Of a stretch of 61,398 nucleotides of DNA, positions 1 to 12,342 are shown piece by piece. Positions within the stretch are counted from its first letter, which is position 1, and each line of letters begins with the position of its first letter. The translations under genes were made by a program, and so were the position numbers. The notes under the pieces are model-generated. The model ran no database searches and had not been told where the DNA came from. It saw nothing but the letters and a program-made list of their open reading frames with translations. The DNA lies in the NCBI GenBank assembly GCA_029204225.1, contig MU833086.1, forward strand, positions 1 to 61,398. Direction: 5' to 3'. Source of the stretch: Diphasiastrum complanatum (taxonomy: Eukaryota; Streptophyta; Lycopodiopsida; Lycopodiales; Lycopodiaceae).

Positions 1-850
1 GAAGATGAATTGATTGCAAAATGATTCTTATATTTTCTAAGTGGTATGTTGTACATGTACTCCAATATCTTTTAATAATTAAGTATGGTTTTGGAATCCT
101 ATAAATTATGATTGACGAATCATAAGATTCTAAATGTTATGATTGAAGAATTATAAATTGATACTTAATGGACATTAGAAGATTATAAGAGAATGTAATG
201 ATTCTTAAGATATTGAGTAATTTTTGATCAATTGGGAGGGCCAAGAATCTAGATCAGTCAGTCTAAATTTCTTTACTCCAGTACATACTTGGGATTGTGT
301 AGATTTCACAAGAATTTTCATTATAAGTAGTTTGTTACTCTTGAGAAATTTGCTTACCTTAGTGGATGAAAATCTACTACAGATTGTAGTCAAGGAATGC
401 TTGTGTATTGTTTTCAACCTAAATCTCCAGTTAATTAGGAGACAGACAAGTCTATCAAGGTTGCTATTTCCTTGCATATGTTGCTAGGAATAGAGCACTT
501 AACTCAAGAGAGTATCTGGGGTAGTCATAATCGAGTTAAAGTTATTTTTATCCTAATAGATCTCCTAGATATTTTGGTAGGATGAATTGTTGTACCTTAG
601 TTTTTTGAAAAATTCGAAGTGTATTGGTACCAAGAAGCATTTATGACAGATTTGCAAGAAATTGTGGATAGTCTTGGACTATAATTATTTGAATCTTTAA
701 CTCTTGAACATTGATTTCCAATGTGAGGTGGAATAATGGTTCATGTGAAGATTTTGTCAATCATTAAGATCCAAAATCATCTCTTGATCTTTGGTTTGAA
801 AGATATCACGATTTACACCATTTGCAATGTAGAAAATCAACATCTAGACT
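1..850 (+). repeat. Fragment A of the non-coding LTR-element family, inverted relative to copies B and C
   Basis: The reverse complement of this stretch aligns by eye with 22.1-22.9 kb (copy B), and with 40.81-41.07 kb plus 46.54-47.0 kb (copy C). Shared blocks include one around AATCTGTAGCAGAT..CATCCACTAAGGTAAGC and the repeated ATTCGTCAATCATA pattern. Similarity is clear to about 720 and weak to about 850. No long reading frame is supported, and the open frames over it are chance. It is cut by the window edge on the left and by a copia LTR region on the right. Confidence 0.7.
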
Positions 851-879
851 TAATAAAAGAGATGCAAACTCAATAAGAT

Positions 880-1395
880 ATTGATCAAACATCAAAATTA
901 AGATAATATGAAGTTTCTATCCATACAAAAATAGTAAACTATTGTATTTTACATGTGTGGATCCGAATATAACAAAATATGAGCATTCTACACACAAGAT
1001 TGCAAGATTGCATCAAGATAGTGCACCAATGGATAGGTCAACCCAAGAGAACTCATGTATAAGCATGAAATGAAATGAGAGAGATAAGAATCCTTTCTCC
1101 CATGAGTTTACATCCTTTTATAACAGGTCCATGCATCATTAATGAGCTTGGTTTCCCTCCATAACAAAAGCCCTACTATTAATGTGGACTAGATTCAATG
1201 TCTCCAACAATGAAATTTGAATCTACTGAACTCGACCTCCTAATATTTCCCTCACTTTCTAAAAGTGGTCATTCAAATGCTTTTAGACTAATATAACTTT
1301 GAAAAGTCAAAATCTAAGTCTAATACAAAAATTGGCCTCAATTGCCAAATAAACAAATATGTCCAAAATAGCAAACTAGTTGACAAATTCTCACA
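880..1395 (-). repeat. 3' LTR region of a minus-strand copia relic (outer end not determined)
   Basis: Reading the minus strand, the RNase H gene ends near 1449. A purine tract CGAAGAGGGAG (1396-1406) follows, then TGTGAGAATTTGTCAACTAG starting at 1395, the expected polypurine tract and TG start of a 3' LTR. The distal end, which should be CA, cannot be placed because no second LTR is present for comparison. It could lie anywhere between about 735 and 960. Confidence 0.55.
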
Positions 1396-1406
1396 CTCCC
1401 TCTTCG
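1396..1406 (-). promoter_or_regulatory. Polypurine tract priming plus-strand synthesis of the 0.9-2.6 kb copia relic
   Basis: On the minus strand CGAAGAGGGAG lies directly upstream of TGTGAG, in the position of a retrotransposon polypurine tract. Confidence 0.55.
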
Positions 1407-1448
1407 ACTAGTTTTAGCATAGACTTTGAGAATACTCCAATTGAAGTC

Positions 1449-2595
1449 CTATGCTTTGTACAAGTCTTTTCTCAATGCTTTGGTGAAGATATCAGCTACA
1501 CATTCCTTTGAAGGTACATGTTGAAGCTCCACCTCCTTTGCCATGACTTGCTCCCTCACAAAGTGATATGCCACCTCAATATGCTTGCTCCTAGCATGAA
1601 ATATAGGATTGTTTGCCAAATTTTGGGCTGATAGGTTGTCACAAAAGATGATTGGAGTCTCTAGAAAATCTAGCAAGTGAAGATCCTTGATCATCCTCTT
1701 GATCCATACCATCTCTTTTGTGCAATGAGTAAGTGCCTTGTGTACTCGGCCTCACTAGATGACAATGAGATAGTGGCTTGTTTCTTCGACATCCATGATA
1801 TAGCTTCATCACCTATGAAAATACAATGTGCACTTATGGATTTCCTATCAATTTGATCTCCAGCAAAGTCCAAATCTGAAAATTCAAACAAATTAGGTGA
1901 TGATCCCTCATACAATATGCCAAAATCTCGAGTTCCTATGATGTATCTCAAAACTCTTTTTTAGCTTCCAATGCTTCTCAGTAAAATCTTGCATAAATTG
2001 TCTTAATCTACCAACACAATAGCTTAGATATGGTCTTTTGATGGTTAGATATATAATGAACCAACTAGCTTCCTATAGAGAGTAATGTCTTTGAAGGATC
2101 TTTTATTACCTCTTATAGTTAGCTTTACATTTGACTCCATAGGTGTATCACAAGACTTTGCATCTACCATATGAAATCACTTTCAAATAGAATTATCATA
2201 CTTTTCTTGACAATTGAAAATAGCTTCTATTCCTAAAATGTAATGCAAATGACCAAGATCATGCACCTCAAACTCCTTCTTGAGAGCACTCTTGATATCA
2301 TCAACATCTTGATTGTCTCCACCACTCAAGATGATATCATCCACATAGATTAGCAAAATGGTAGCATCATTTCTAGCAAACCTATAATAAAGTGAATGAT
2401 CATACTCACTCATAACAAACCTTTGAGAGAGAAAAAAAAGTGTTAAGCCTACCATACCAACTCCTTGGTGCCTGCTTAAGACCATACAAACTCTTTTGTA
2501 GAAGACACACATGATTTGGCTTTGTAGATGAAATGTAGCTCTCAGGTTGCTCCATGTAGACTTCCTCCTCAAGATCGCCACTCAAGAATTGATGC
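1449..2595 (-). pseudogene. Ty1/copia pol remnant: second half of reverse transcriptase plus RNase H
   Basis: In N- to C-terminal order on the minus strand this encodes the RT block [11 protein letters not shown], then [18 protein letters not shown], the YVDD catalytic box (LLIYVDDIILSGGD, about 2350), DLGHLHYILGIEA, an RNase H start (FSDLDFAGD), SLSSSEAEY, and the copia C-terminus (HARSKHIEVAYHFVRE, then VADIFTKALRK). Several frameshifts split it (near 2450, between 1951 and 2183, and near 1710). The RT N-terminus, integrase, protease and gag are absent. Homology stops at about 2595, where unrelated sequence begins. The final aspartate region of RNase H (IIFCDN) is kept. It is dead but clearly copia. 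Confidence 0.88.
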
Positions 2596-2757
2596 AGGCT
2601 CGAGCTCTACACGCATATCTCTCTTCTTTTGTTAACATAGGTATGAAAGTCCCACTCCAATATGCATCAAAGTGCTGTAATCGATTTTCTTTTCTACTTC
2701 ATTTCAATATATTAGGGTTTATTGTAATGTATTGTATGTTAAATAAATGTAGTAATC

Positions 2758-3672
2758 ATGTCGGGGTCAGGCAGTGGTGAAAGCTCGGGAGACTTTGTAA
2801 AAAATTTATATGAATCATTAACTCCTGAGCAGAAAACACAACTGCAAAGTATGCTTAGCCAAGATGAGGGTGGTCTCTCACAAGTGGCCGCGGCTCCCGC
2901 CCCCACCAAAGAGTCATCGACAAATCCTTATTATGACATGGATCCTCAAGAAAATATAATTGCCAATAGAAAAGGGAGGGTGGTTTTGGAGCGACTCTAT
3001 TCTTTATGCCAATGCCATTTTGGCGACAGATTATTTAGTAAATGGTCCGAACAACCTGCCGCCGATAAACGACAAGTTATTGGTACCCTTCATGATGAAT
3101 TCCAACAAGAAGAGAAATTCCAGGAGAAGGAAATTCATAAGCATATGAGCTTATGGATTAGGCATCGTCATGATATGGCACGACGAGCTTATAGGGATGG
3201 GCAATCCAAGCCCTCCTGGTGTTCAAGAAATGATTGAAACCGTGTAAAAGCGGATGAACGAATACTAGATAAATAGAAGATTCAGAAAGATGCTGCGACC
3301 GCTAGGATGCATGGGATAGGCAATTCTAGGTTGGGCTCGAGCGAAAAGGCAAGATTGCAAGCAAGCATGGTAAGTGTAAGCCCTAAATTAATTTCAACTT
3401 AAATTGAATACATGGATAGTTGGCGGACTATGGACATCTGCCAACTAAGGAGGAATACGAATATGCCTACAGGGAATCATACGACGCATTAGTCGACAGA
3501 CTAAAGAGCGAGGGTCATCCTCCAAATGTAAGTACTAGTTTTTGTACTCATACTAATGTGGTTTGTATCATGAAGTCAATTTTATTTAATTTAATACGAT
3601 CAAACATTAAATATTAATGTAGTTTGTTTGCTTGTGTTCATGCAGACTGGAAGTCATGATGACGACGAGTAG
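2758..3672 (+). pseudogene. Spliced pseudogene resembling a plant En/Spm (CACTA)-type transposase-associated protein
   Basis: The first exon opens with MSGSGSGESSGDFVKNLYES and runs past a Gln-rich stretch to a basic helix (WIRHRHDMARRAYRDG). Introns are visible as ..GCAAGCATG|GTAAGTG..GGATAG|TTGGCGG (3370-3419) and CCAAAT|GTAAGTA..CATGCAG|ACTGGAAG (3528-3645). Splicing joins ..SSEKARLQASM to LADYGHLPTKEEYEYAYRES and ends TGSHDDDE-stop at 3672, all in one frame. Two in-frame stops (TGA at 3235, TAG near 3275) lie in the first exon. An alternative frame there reads GNPSPPGVQEMIETV, suggesting compensating indels. The basic-helix arrangement recalls the plant Transposase_24 family of En/Spm ORFs. 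That assignment is from memory of the family style and is only moderately secure. No CACTA termini were found. Confidence 0.5.
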
Positions 3673-4109
3673 ATTAGGTTTATAAATTTTAGTTGATGTT
3701 AGATCTAAAAAGACTCGTGCGACATTAAAGCGCCCATTTTGTATATATTTATTCATATTATGAAAATATTACTATTGCAAATGATCGTGCTATATTGCCA
3801 TTGCTTTTATATGTGCAATGTTCTTTTTTCAAAAATTGCAATGTCAAATTTAGAGATGTGGATTGACGTAATAACCAACTAAGAAATTAAAACCATGTGC
3901 AATGCAAAACAACAATGAATATCATATATAGAAATCTAAATGAAATTTATGATGTGCACAAAGCAATGCAATAAAGTATTGTCATTCATAATGGACATGA
4001 AGTAATGCAATAAAATATAAAATGAAAAGTAGTTTAAGAATGAAAAGTACCTCATGCTTAGTTTGTTGTTTGATCCAAATGTTGAATGCAACTCAAAAAT
4101 ATTGTTTTA
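3673..4109. other. AT-rich stretch between the En/Spm-like pseudogene and the next copia relic
   Basis: I see only short imperfect repeats of an ATGCAATRAA-like motif (3900-4020). No coding homology, RNA gene or clear terminal repeat was found. It may be the 3' untranslated or subterminal part of the En/Spm-like unit. Confidence 0.4.
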
Positions 4110-6321
4110 AAAACAATTCACGAACATCGCTTCTCCAAGAACTCAACTCCCCCATTGTGGAGATGGCTAGGGCAATGCTTAAGAGCAAGGGTTTGCCAAA
4201 TACTTTTTGGGCAGAAGCATGCAACACAACTACTCGTATCTTGAATCGGTGTCCTACAAAGTCTGTGGAGGGAAAGACACCTTACGAAGCTTTTACTAGA
4301 AAGAAACCTAATATTTCTCATTTATGAGTATTTGGTTGTGATGCTTACGCTCATGTGCCTGATGAAAAACGAAAGAAGCTGGATGCAAAGGCTATTAAGT
4401 GTATTTTACTTGGATATGATGAAAGAGCCAAGGCATACAGGATGTATGACACAGATGGGCAAAAGATCGTGATTTCCAGAGATGCTACTTTTGATGAGAT
4501 GGGTCAAAATGACCAAATAAAATTGACAATTGATCCCTTTGACGATAAAGCTAAAGTGCAAGTGAAGGAAGAAGAGCCAATGGAAAAAGACAGGGTTAAT
4601 AATGAGATTCCTAGGAGAGTGCCTAAGTGGTAGTTGTCAGTAACAAGTGATGCTAATAAGGGAGATACTCCCGAATCAAGTGAGCAGGGAGAGCTTAGAA
4701 GATCAAGTAGAAATCGAAAACCTCCTGCAAGATTAGAGATGAATCTAGCCCTAATGGGTTCTGTGCTCAAGGCTCAAGAACCAAAAACTTTTGATAAAGC
4801 AAAGGAGCAGAAGGAGTGGCGTGAAGCTATGGAAACAGAAATGGAAGCTATATCGAAAAATAAGATGTGGAACTTGGTTGAGCTACTTGATGGTAAGACG
4901 CCTATCACTTGTGAATGGATATAGAAGACCAAATATGGAGCTAATGGGCAACTCAACAAGTACAAAGCACGGTTGGTTGCGAGAGGATTTGAGCAGCAGG
5001 AAGGTATTGATTTTGAGAAAACCTTTGCACCCGTAGCTAAGATGGTAACTATACATTCTGTCATTGCTATTTCTGCTTTCTATGGTTGGAAGATCCAGCA
5101 AATGGATGTTAAATCTGCTTTTCTTAATGGAATGCTGGATGAAGAGGTGTGCTTAGTACAACCTCAAGGATTTGTTGAGACAGGGAGAGAGCATCTTGTT
5201 TGTAAGCTCAACAAAGCCATTTATGGATTGAAGCAAGCACCACGGGCGTGGTACTCTTGCATTGATGAACACTTCAAGCGAAGGGGAATGGTAAAGAGTG
5301 ATGCTGATTCTAATGTTTACATTCTAAGGCAAGATTCAGATATAGTGTTCATTGTGTTGTACGTGGATGATTTGATTATTACATGAAGTAATGAGAGCTT
5401 AATTGATGAAATAAAATTAGATCTTTCCAATGCTTTTGACATGAGTGATCTAGGATTGATGCACTATTGTCTTGGCATTGAAGTATGGCAAAAGGAAGAC
5501 ATGATCTTTCTTACACAAAGCAAATATGCACAAGATTTGCTTTATAAGTTCAATATGCAGGATTGTAAGCCTTTGAGAACATCTATGGATGTCAACATGA
5601 AGCTTACTGCATATGATGAATCTGAGAAAGTGGATGCTTATTTGTATAGGTAGCTGGTGGGTAGTTTGATTTATTTGGCACACACACGACCTGATATTTC
5701 TTATGCTGTTGGTGTTGTTAGTCAATTTATGCAAGATTCTAGTCAAGCACACTGGAAGTCTGCTAAACGTATTCTCAGATACATTCGAGGGACATTGAAT
5801 TTTGGTTTGAAGTATGATCAACATGAAGCGCCAATGTTGGTAGGTTATACAGATGCCATTGGGCAGGTAATATTGATGACAGAAGATCTACCAGTGGTCA
5901 AACATTTAGTTATGGTACAGCTGCAATTTTATTGAACAGCAAAAAGCAATCTACAGTAGTCTTATCATCGACGGAAGCTGAATATCGAGCACTCAGCCAT
6001 GCTACACAAGAAGCGGTATGGTTACGAAGATTGCTTGTGGATTTAGGTCAACCATAGGTGGATGCGACTACTATATTTTGCGATAATCAAAGTTGCATTC
6101 ACGTTGCCAAAAATCCAGTTTTACATGTTCGAACCAAGCACATCGAAATACACTACCATTTTGTTCAAGAGAAATTTTTTTATGGAGCCATTGATCTTGT
6201 TTTTTGTAAATCTGAAGATAAAATGACAGATATTTTTACTAAGTCATTAGGTAGATGTAAATTTGAGAGGTTTCATACTCTATTAGGAATAGAAGAATGT
6301 AATTTTATCATTGAGAGAGAG
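4110..6321 (+). pseudogene. Ty1/copia pol remnant: integrase C-terminus, reverse transcriptase, RNase H
   Basis: Homology starts just after the integrase catalytic Glu (SPIVEMARAMLKSKGLP) and continues through WAEACNTTTRILNRCPTK, VFGCDAYAHVP and ISRDATFDEM. RT follows: [45 protein letters not shown] and LYVDDLIIT, then DLGLMHYCLGIEVWQ, RNase H and ADIFTKSLG-type ending. In-frame stops lie at 4325 (TGA), 4631 (TAG), 4922 (TAG), 5385 (TGA), 5652 (TAG) and 6056 (TAG), with a frameshift near 5865. Those at 4325, 5652 and 6056 fit CGA or CAG codons changed to TGA or TAG. The YVDD box is intact. Gag, protease and the integrase core are missing. Confidence 0.93.
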
Positions 6322-6634
6322 TGTTAGAAATCGATGATAAAATTCATTTTTACTATTTACGAGGTACATTAATGTTGACAGTTGTGACTAGCTGTCATTA
6401 GCCATAGGGTAGTCTATTAGTCTACTCGTAGGTCTTCTCTCTCTATTAGGGGTTCAAGATTTATTTGTACATTTTTACATTCAGTATGTTGTATAGTGAT
6501 AGTAGTGTGATTGTGCATGTTTTTCTTCCGCCTTCTTGTGGTGAATGCTGATGGTGAATGCTTGATGTTGCATATCTGATTGTTGACACCGACAAGTTGG
6601 CGGAGCATCGACACCGAACAATCAAATTTCCACA
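6322..6634 (+). repeat. 3' LTR (at least its start) of the 4.1-6.3 kb copia relic
   Basis: The pol frame ends in a purine tract TTGAGAGAGAG, directly followed by TGTTAGAAATCGATG at 6322, a canonical TG LTR start. The end is inferred only: a CACACA near 6634 is one possibility. No second LTR is available to fix it. Confidence 0.55.
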
Positions 6635-7124
6635 CAAGTGCTAAAGACAAAAACTTGAAGCAAACGGGTTGTTAGACAACTCGAATTATCGAGCTCTAGC
6701 TTGTCAAATGTGAAGCTTCAACCTGCCATGCTTAGCCATAAATGAACATTACGAGAGAATGTTGTTAACTTATTGTTTAGCGGAATTTACTCTTGTAATG
6801 TTTAGTTGATCTATCTTTTAATCTCACCTGGTGGGACATAAGTATAGACCAGAAACCAATAGAAGATATGCAATAGAACATGTAGAAAATAGATAAGCTG
6901 CATTGACAGAATTGTAAGAGGAGCGTCAGGTTATGTCATGATGCACTGTCGACTTACTCTAGGAAAACAAAATACACAAGAAATTATGTTCTTCCAACTG
7001 TTATTATGAATTTCATATGTTATTTTGTGATTGATTGTTCCATTGTCTATGATAAGTAGCAATGTATCTAGGTTCAATAATCTAATGCATTGTTTAGTGC
7101 ACTTCCGTAGTACATAGGCGCACT
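6635..7124. other. Unassigned sequence between two copia fragments
   Basis: Nothing recognisable was found on either strand. There is no LTR end, tRNA or coding similarity that I can support. Confidence 0.4.
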
Positions 7125-7735
7125 ACTTTTGTAGCAAAATTCTGGGCAGAAGCCATTACAACTGCTGCCTATCTATAGAATCTATCCATTAGAAAAGCTC
7201 TAAACGACAAAATAGCTTATGAGGTATGGACATGATCAAAACCCTCACTCAAGCACATTTGAATTTTTGGATGCATTGCTTACTCTCAAATCCATGCTTA
7301 TTTAAGGAAGAAGCTAGATGATATTAGCAGAAAATTGATTTTCATTGGCTATTCTCCAAACCACAAGGCATACAAACTTTATCATCTGCACACACAAAAG
7401 TTGTTCATGAGACGTCATTTTTGTGGAGGATCAGTTCTTCGACCACAAGGAGAAGGCTCTAGAAAATTTCAATCTCAGAGTCAAAACCAACTTTGAACTC
7501 AATATCAAATATCATAAAATCGATACAGACTCAAACAATGAGTCAAGTCTTCAATGAGTTGAATCGCAGTAGAAAATCAAAGTTCAACCCAAAAGATCAA
7601 ATCGATCTAGATAGCTCCATCCCAATTTATTGATGATCCATCCTGCTAATTTGTGCAAGAACCATGCACTGTATAAGAGGCAATGTCAACTCAAGATGCC
7701 GATCAATGGAAAGCCACGATGGACATAGAAGGCTT
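7125..7735 (+). pseudogene. Very decayed Ty1/copia fragment: integrase C-terminus into the start of RT
   Basis: Translation gives KFWAEAITTAAYL-stop-NLS, KALNDKIAYEVWT-stop-SKPSLKH, IFGCIAYSQIHAYLRKKLDD, then KLIFIGYSPNHKAYKLYH, the standard copia integrase C-terminal region. Near 7690 a frame reads EAMSTQDADQWKATMDIE, the linker found just before copia RT. Three stops (TAG and two TGA) interrupt the first 120 nt; at least two fit CAG/CAA or CGA precursors. The stretch is too broken to give a long open frame. It lies 0.5 kb beyond the previous element in the same orientation but belongs to a different copia lineage (different integrase tail). Confidence 0.75.
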
Positions 7736-7801
7736 GCTCTCATGTAGAGAGAGAATACATGCATGAGCTCTCGAATAGAGAGAGAAATCAACACAAAGTG
7801 C

Positions 7802-7823
7802 GTGTGTGTGTGTGTGTGTGTGT
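7802..7823. repeat. (GT)n microsatellite
   Basis: Eleven uninterrupted GT repeats, flanked by GAGAGA-rich sequence. Confidence 0.95.
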
Positions 7824-10800
7824 AGAATTTTTCTCTCTCTTCAAAAAACTAAGTGTCAAATGACTCTCTCCCTTGTACAAGTAGAAATCTGAACTAGGAT
7901 GAGTGAAATATGATTGGACCCCTTTCTTTCCTCCTTTTAATTTGATTGGTTGGAGGGTATAAGTATACCCATTGGGCTCTCATCAAAAGGGACATGTTAA
8001 ATACACAAAATGACAAGCTTTCATGCAAAATGGAAAACATCTGATGCGAACCAAACATATGAGAAGCCAAAGCTTGCTGTTTTTTATCAAATCATTCTAG
8101 GAAATCAACTAAGATCCAACACTCAGTTTGAAAAAATGTTATTTCAGCCACACAAGATTTTGCAAAAAAATAACGAACAACAAGACTTTAAAAGAATAAA
8201 GTTTGGAGAAGCTTGACTGCATGGTCAAATTGTTCAAAAAACTCTTGACAAAAACTCTCTAATATTGATGTCCTACCAATTGAGAAATCAACAATGAAGT
8301 TTGTGGATGCAACTGAAGATGCTTGGGGTGCAGATCATATTATGCACTACATGGTAATCAAATTGGTAAGCACATGCTAATGCTTGAATCTCTGATCTTG
8401 CAGCGCATTTCACAACATCATGCACCATTTTTTGCATAAACTTATGGCAATATAAGTATATGATAAGGGCCCTCAAACTTGATTGGACCAATTTCATGGA
8501 TCTCTCTCTTTTGATTGGTCACATGATTTCATGGCAACACATATGGAAGTGTCACTCACCCTCTAGCTCATGCTACATCACTCACCAAATTTGGCCTAGT
8601 CATCTATTAACACTCCTAAAATCAACATAGATAGTTTTTACCAAATTTTCACATGTTCAACCCCTCAACATCGACACTTTTTTCGACCAGTTGTTGGGCA
8701 CAAATCATACCACCACAAGCCAAGACCTGGCAGGCCTCTCCTCTCCCCAACAAATGTTTCCAATGCTACCCTTGAACAATGTGAATTACTCCTCTATGAA
8801 TCTGGTCCAAGTGCATCACACAATTTTTTAGGAACATTTACCACCAATGTGAGCCTCCATCACCACCTTCCTCAATTCCTTCTCATACCCTACAAGCTGA
8901 GGAGGTTAAAAACTCTCATTCCCAGCCTCAAAATTGTAGGTCCATTCCATCAAACACACCTTAGCCAATCTCTAGCCACAACCCAAATGACGAGAGAAGG
9001 TGTTTCTCATAGAATCCCTTGCATTGGTAATTTATTTCACATCACCTCAACACTTGTATCACCCCGTGAAGAGACGTCTGCCCTGGTCTGATGCATCCAT
9101 TGTGGAGCATTACAACTTTTCCCACATTCCAGCTGGAAAGGGATGGTCAACGAAGGTGTATTTCCAAAGAAATCTATACAGTTTTAGTACAATGATAGCC
9201 CCGAAAGAGGGGTAGCAGAAGCAACCAAGAATTGTTGAATTCTTGCACTGATTTCCAAGGTCCCTGCTACATGATAGGACAACTACTTCGACACGTTTTC
9301 TTTTGATCCTAACCAAGTATTCAAACTCGGTCCTAACCAGTTGACCATTTGACGTACATTCTATCGCGCCACCCTTGGTGCCACACATTTTTTGGTATGG
9401 ATGGAGCAACGTTTGGTCCCATCTCAGAAACGGGACATCTGCATGCATTACTCCTTCAACAGTTTGCACAGATGATCTCCACCCAAATAAGGGCCAACCG
9501 GGACGCTGAACAACGTCTCTGTGCTGCCACAACGCCACATAATAAGCGCCATCCCCCATCTTATGTATTATTTCAAAAAAAAACAAAAAAGAAATGAAAA
9601 GATGTCCGAAAAAAATAAAAGAGCTCATTTTTAGTTTTTGTTTTACACTAATAATTCTTTTTTCTTATTATTATTTTCTATTTCGTAGTTTTTCAAACTT
9701 CTTATTTTTCATTCTTTTTACTCTAGGCAATTGTCAATTCTCTCACCATTCATGGCCACCCCCCTCTAAAGTGTCGTTTAGAAGGGCTTTAAAAAAAAAT
9801 TGTGAAATTTGTAGTATAGGTGGCAAAATAAGGATAATAGACCATCAACCATAGGATTGAGCGTCGACTCTATAGATAGTTGTTGATTACCATTACAAGG
9901 TGAAAATCGATGAGAAAAGCTCTTGAAATACATTAATTGAAGATATATGTTTTGAATTTTGTTGTGTCACTTTCTTCACAATAGTAGAGGTTGATTGTAC
10001 TGGAAAAGAAGGTTCATGTGGAGGAACTAGACATGCATTCATATAATGGTCAATATTCTTGCATCAAAAGCATAAATTTGGTAGTCCACAAAACAATTCT
10101 CGACTTTCTCAATTTAATTCCATGAATTCCATGGGAATCTTACCAATCTTTATAACATGCATGCACATGGGCGAGACGACAATTAAATATTTGTGACCAT
10201 CAAAGTGAATTATTGGTCCAATCATTTTAAAGAAATTTTTAAGCAGATCTGTAGAAAAGAAAGTTAATAAATTCTATCCAACAAGATTTTTATTTATTAA
10301 GGTGAGAAATTTTTTCAATACTACATAATATAGACAATTCTCCATTGCGATAATATAGGCCTAGGGTTAAGTCATGTATCTTCCTAAATAGTAGGGAAAC
10401 CAGAGACATGCGTTTGTTAATGCTTGTACGACTTGAGGATATATCTCATGGCTTCCAATACACATCACAAAGTGTTTAAGAAATACCTTAAAAGAAGTTT
10501 GTCCCATAAAGAAGAGGATGAGAGAGTAATGAAAATGAAAATTTGATGGTGTTGATACCAAAACTCATCAATTTATAGATGTCTTGTTGGTGCTTCTCAT
10601 AAAGTTTTTGAAAATTTGGAGTAGATTTGAAATCATTAGTCTAGTATATGGAGTAAGGTGAACTATATTGTAACAATTGAAACATTTTGACATGAATTTT
10701 AGGGCCATATATGTGAGGAAAATCCTTCAAATTTTGGCATGATATTGGGATGGTTAAATCTTGTTGTCATTTGAGCATGTAAAGTCTGATCTTCCACTAT

Positions 10801-11940
10801 ATTTATATTGTTAGAATGTAGGTTAGAAGGTACAATCCTTATGGCAATTGGTGTGGAATTATGTTGATCAATAGAGTTGTAGCTCTTGCATGCAAGTCCC
10901 AAGGCACTAATCTCAAGAGTTAAGCCCTTAGAAAGTGTTGTTATTAAATTGATCACCCTTGAAATTAGCAAGGCTCCAAATATGCAACTAATTATGATGC
11001 TAAATAACTTGTTCATGTAAAAGTTTCCAATGCCAAACTAAAGAAAAAAGTTCTCATTTTCATCATCCATACATGTCAATCAACAAAGTGAGAAAGTCAT
11101 GAAAGGGCATCATGAGCAGGTGGTCTCCTTGCTATCTAGAATAAATGTACAATCATGTGCATTATGTCCTCTCCCAAATTGGGAAATTTGCACACGCACA
11201 TTACCACGTCATTTCTATTAGCATTCTCATGCAAATGTGACATCTATATTTCTTCAATTGTTTTCTTCTGATAGGTTTTTTTATTTCATCATTTCTCAAA
11301 ATGAAAATATCTCTTGCAATTCTTGAGTAGGATAAGAGTGGTTCACGTTGAAGTGAAGACTCGATTAAGCTTAAACCTATGATTGACCATGTGCTCCAAA
11401 ACTAGTAATGCCTTCTATTGATGTACAATGTGGATGTTGTACATAATAACACTAATAAAATGTACATAGCCTCCCAAATTAACATAAAAGCATTACAACT
11501 TGTTTTCATCAGGTAATGCCATTCTCGTTTCATTTTGTTAATTCTATTTGGCCTACAAACTGGCTATCACATATATCTCATCCTATCAAAATGGGTTTAA
11601 GTCTTAACTATTTTCAAAGCTTACAATATTTCATGCAAGTGATTTTTGATACTTATGAAGCTTCTTGAAGGTCTATGTTTAAAAAAAAATTCCATTAAGA
11701 ATGCAATATGACCTTAGAATTCCTCACTCTAAATTCACAACTTACTTGAATCATCATGTTTACATAAGAATCTCTAAATCATTAAACTTCCTTGACTATT
11801 TCATATTGTTTGCATATTGGTGTCAGGTGATTGGGTGAATACTCAAACATAATCTTTAATTGTTGTTGCTATTTTCTATTGACATACTATGAATTCAACA
11901 TATCGATCATGTTGCTCCTCTTTGAAGCTTTCAACTACTA

Positions 11941-12093
11941 CATTCAATTTGTAAAATTATACTTTTTAGCTTTGTTGTGATAGCAATGAAGAAATATTGT
12001 TCTTTTTACATCTTTAGTGGTCTACCTATAGACTATAACTATCACATTCAATTTGTTGGAAATTATACTTTTTAGCTTTGTTGTGATAGCAAT
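11941..12093. repeat. Two direct copies of a ~49-bp repeat
   Basis: CATTCAATTTG..AATTATACTTTTTAGCTTTGTTGTGATAGCAAT occurs at 11941-11989 and 12045-12093 with small indels. The 55-bp spacer is unrelated. It is a local duplication of unknown origin. Confidence 0.85.
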
Positions 12094-12250
12094 AAGCTAT
12101 CTTGACTATGCTCTCAAGGATGATATCTTGTCATTTTAGTATTCCAACATGCACGCCAAAGTGATTGCAATGTGCACATTATCATGTACCTTTTCATGAT
12201 TTATGGGTAGTCAAACTTCGAGTGTCATGCTTTCTACAAAAGGCTTTGAA

Positions 12251-12262
12251 AGTTTAAAAATT
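12251..12262 (-). terminator. RNA polymerase III T-run terminator of the tRNA-Leu gene
   Basis: The complement of 12256-12260 is TTTTT, three nucleotides past the tRNA 3' end. Confidence 0.8.
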
Positions 12263-12267
12263 TGACG

Positions 12268-12299
<32 letters not shown>

Positions 12300-12342
12300 T
12301 GGAGCCTAAATCCAGCGCCTTAGACCACTCGGCCAAACCGTC
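12263..12342 (-). tRNA. tRNA-Leu (anticodon UAG), nuclear type
   Basis: The minus strand reads GACGGTTTGGCCGAGTGG.., giving a 7-bp acceptor stem (GACGGTT with AGCCGTC, one G-U pair) and the class II D-loop TGGCCGAGTGGTCTAAGGC, which is the A box. The anticodon stem CTGGA/TCCAG encloses the loop TTTAGGC, so the anticodon is UAG. A short variable arm and the B box GGTTCGAATCC follow. It is 80 nt long with discriminator A and no intron. Five T residues (12256-12260 on the complement) lie directly downstream as a Pol III terminator. It matches the usual plant cytosolic tRNA-Leu(UAG) pattern rather than the plastid one. It should decode CUA and probably other CUN codons. It appears intact. Confidence 0.96.

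Larger units (their letters stand above)
7824..12262. other. 4.4-kb unassigned AT-rich region
   Basis: I read both strands and found no protein family, RNA gene or LTR. The longest minus-strand open frame (9110-9628, 172 codons) has low-complexity ends and no recognisable motif, so I do not call it a gene. A 49-bp direct repeat at 11941-11989 and 12045-12093 is noted separately. The stretch is probably old, unrecognisable repeat sequence. Confidence 0.4.

Noticed and set aside
9110-9628. 172-codon minus-strand open frame
   Set aside because: No motif, hydrophobic poly-T-derived start, no splice or homology support. Treated as chance.
10367-11016. Minus-strand open frames of 64 and 105 codons
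   Set aside because: No similarity to anything recognised and AT-rich composition.
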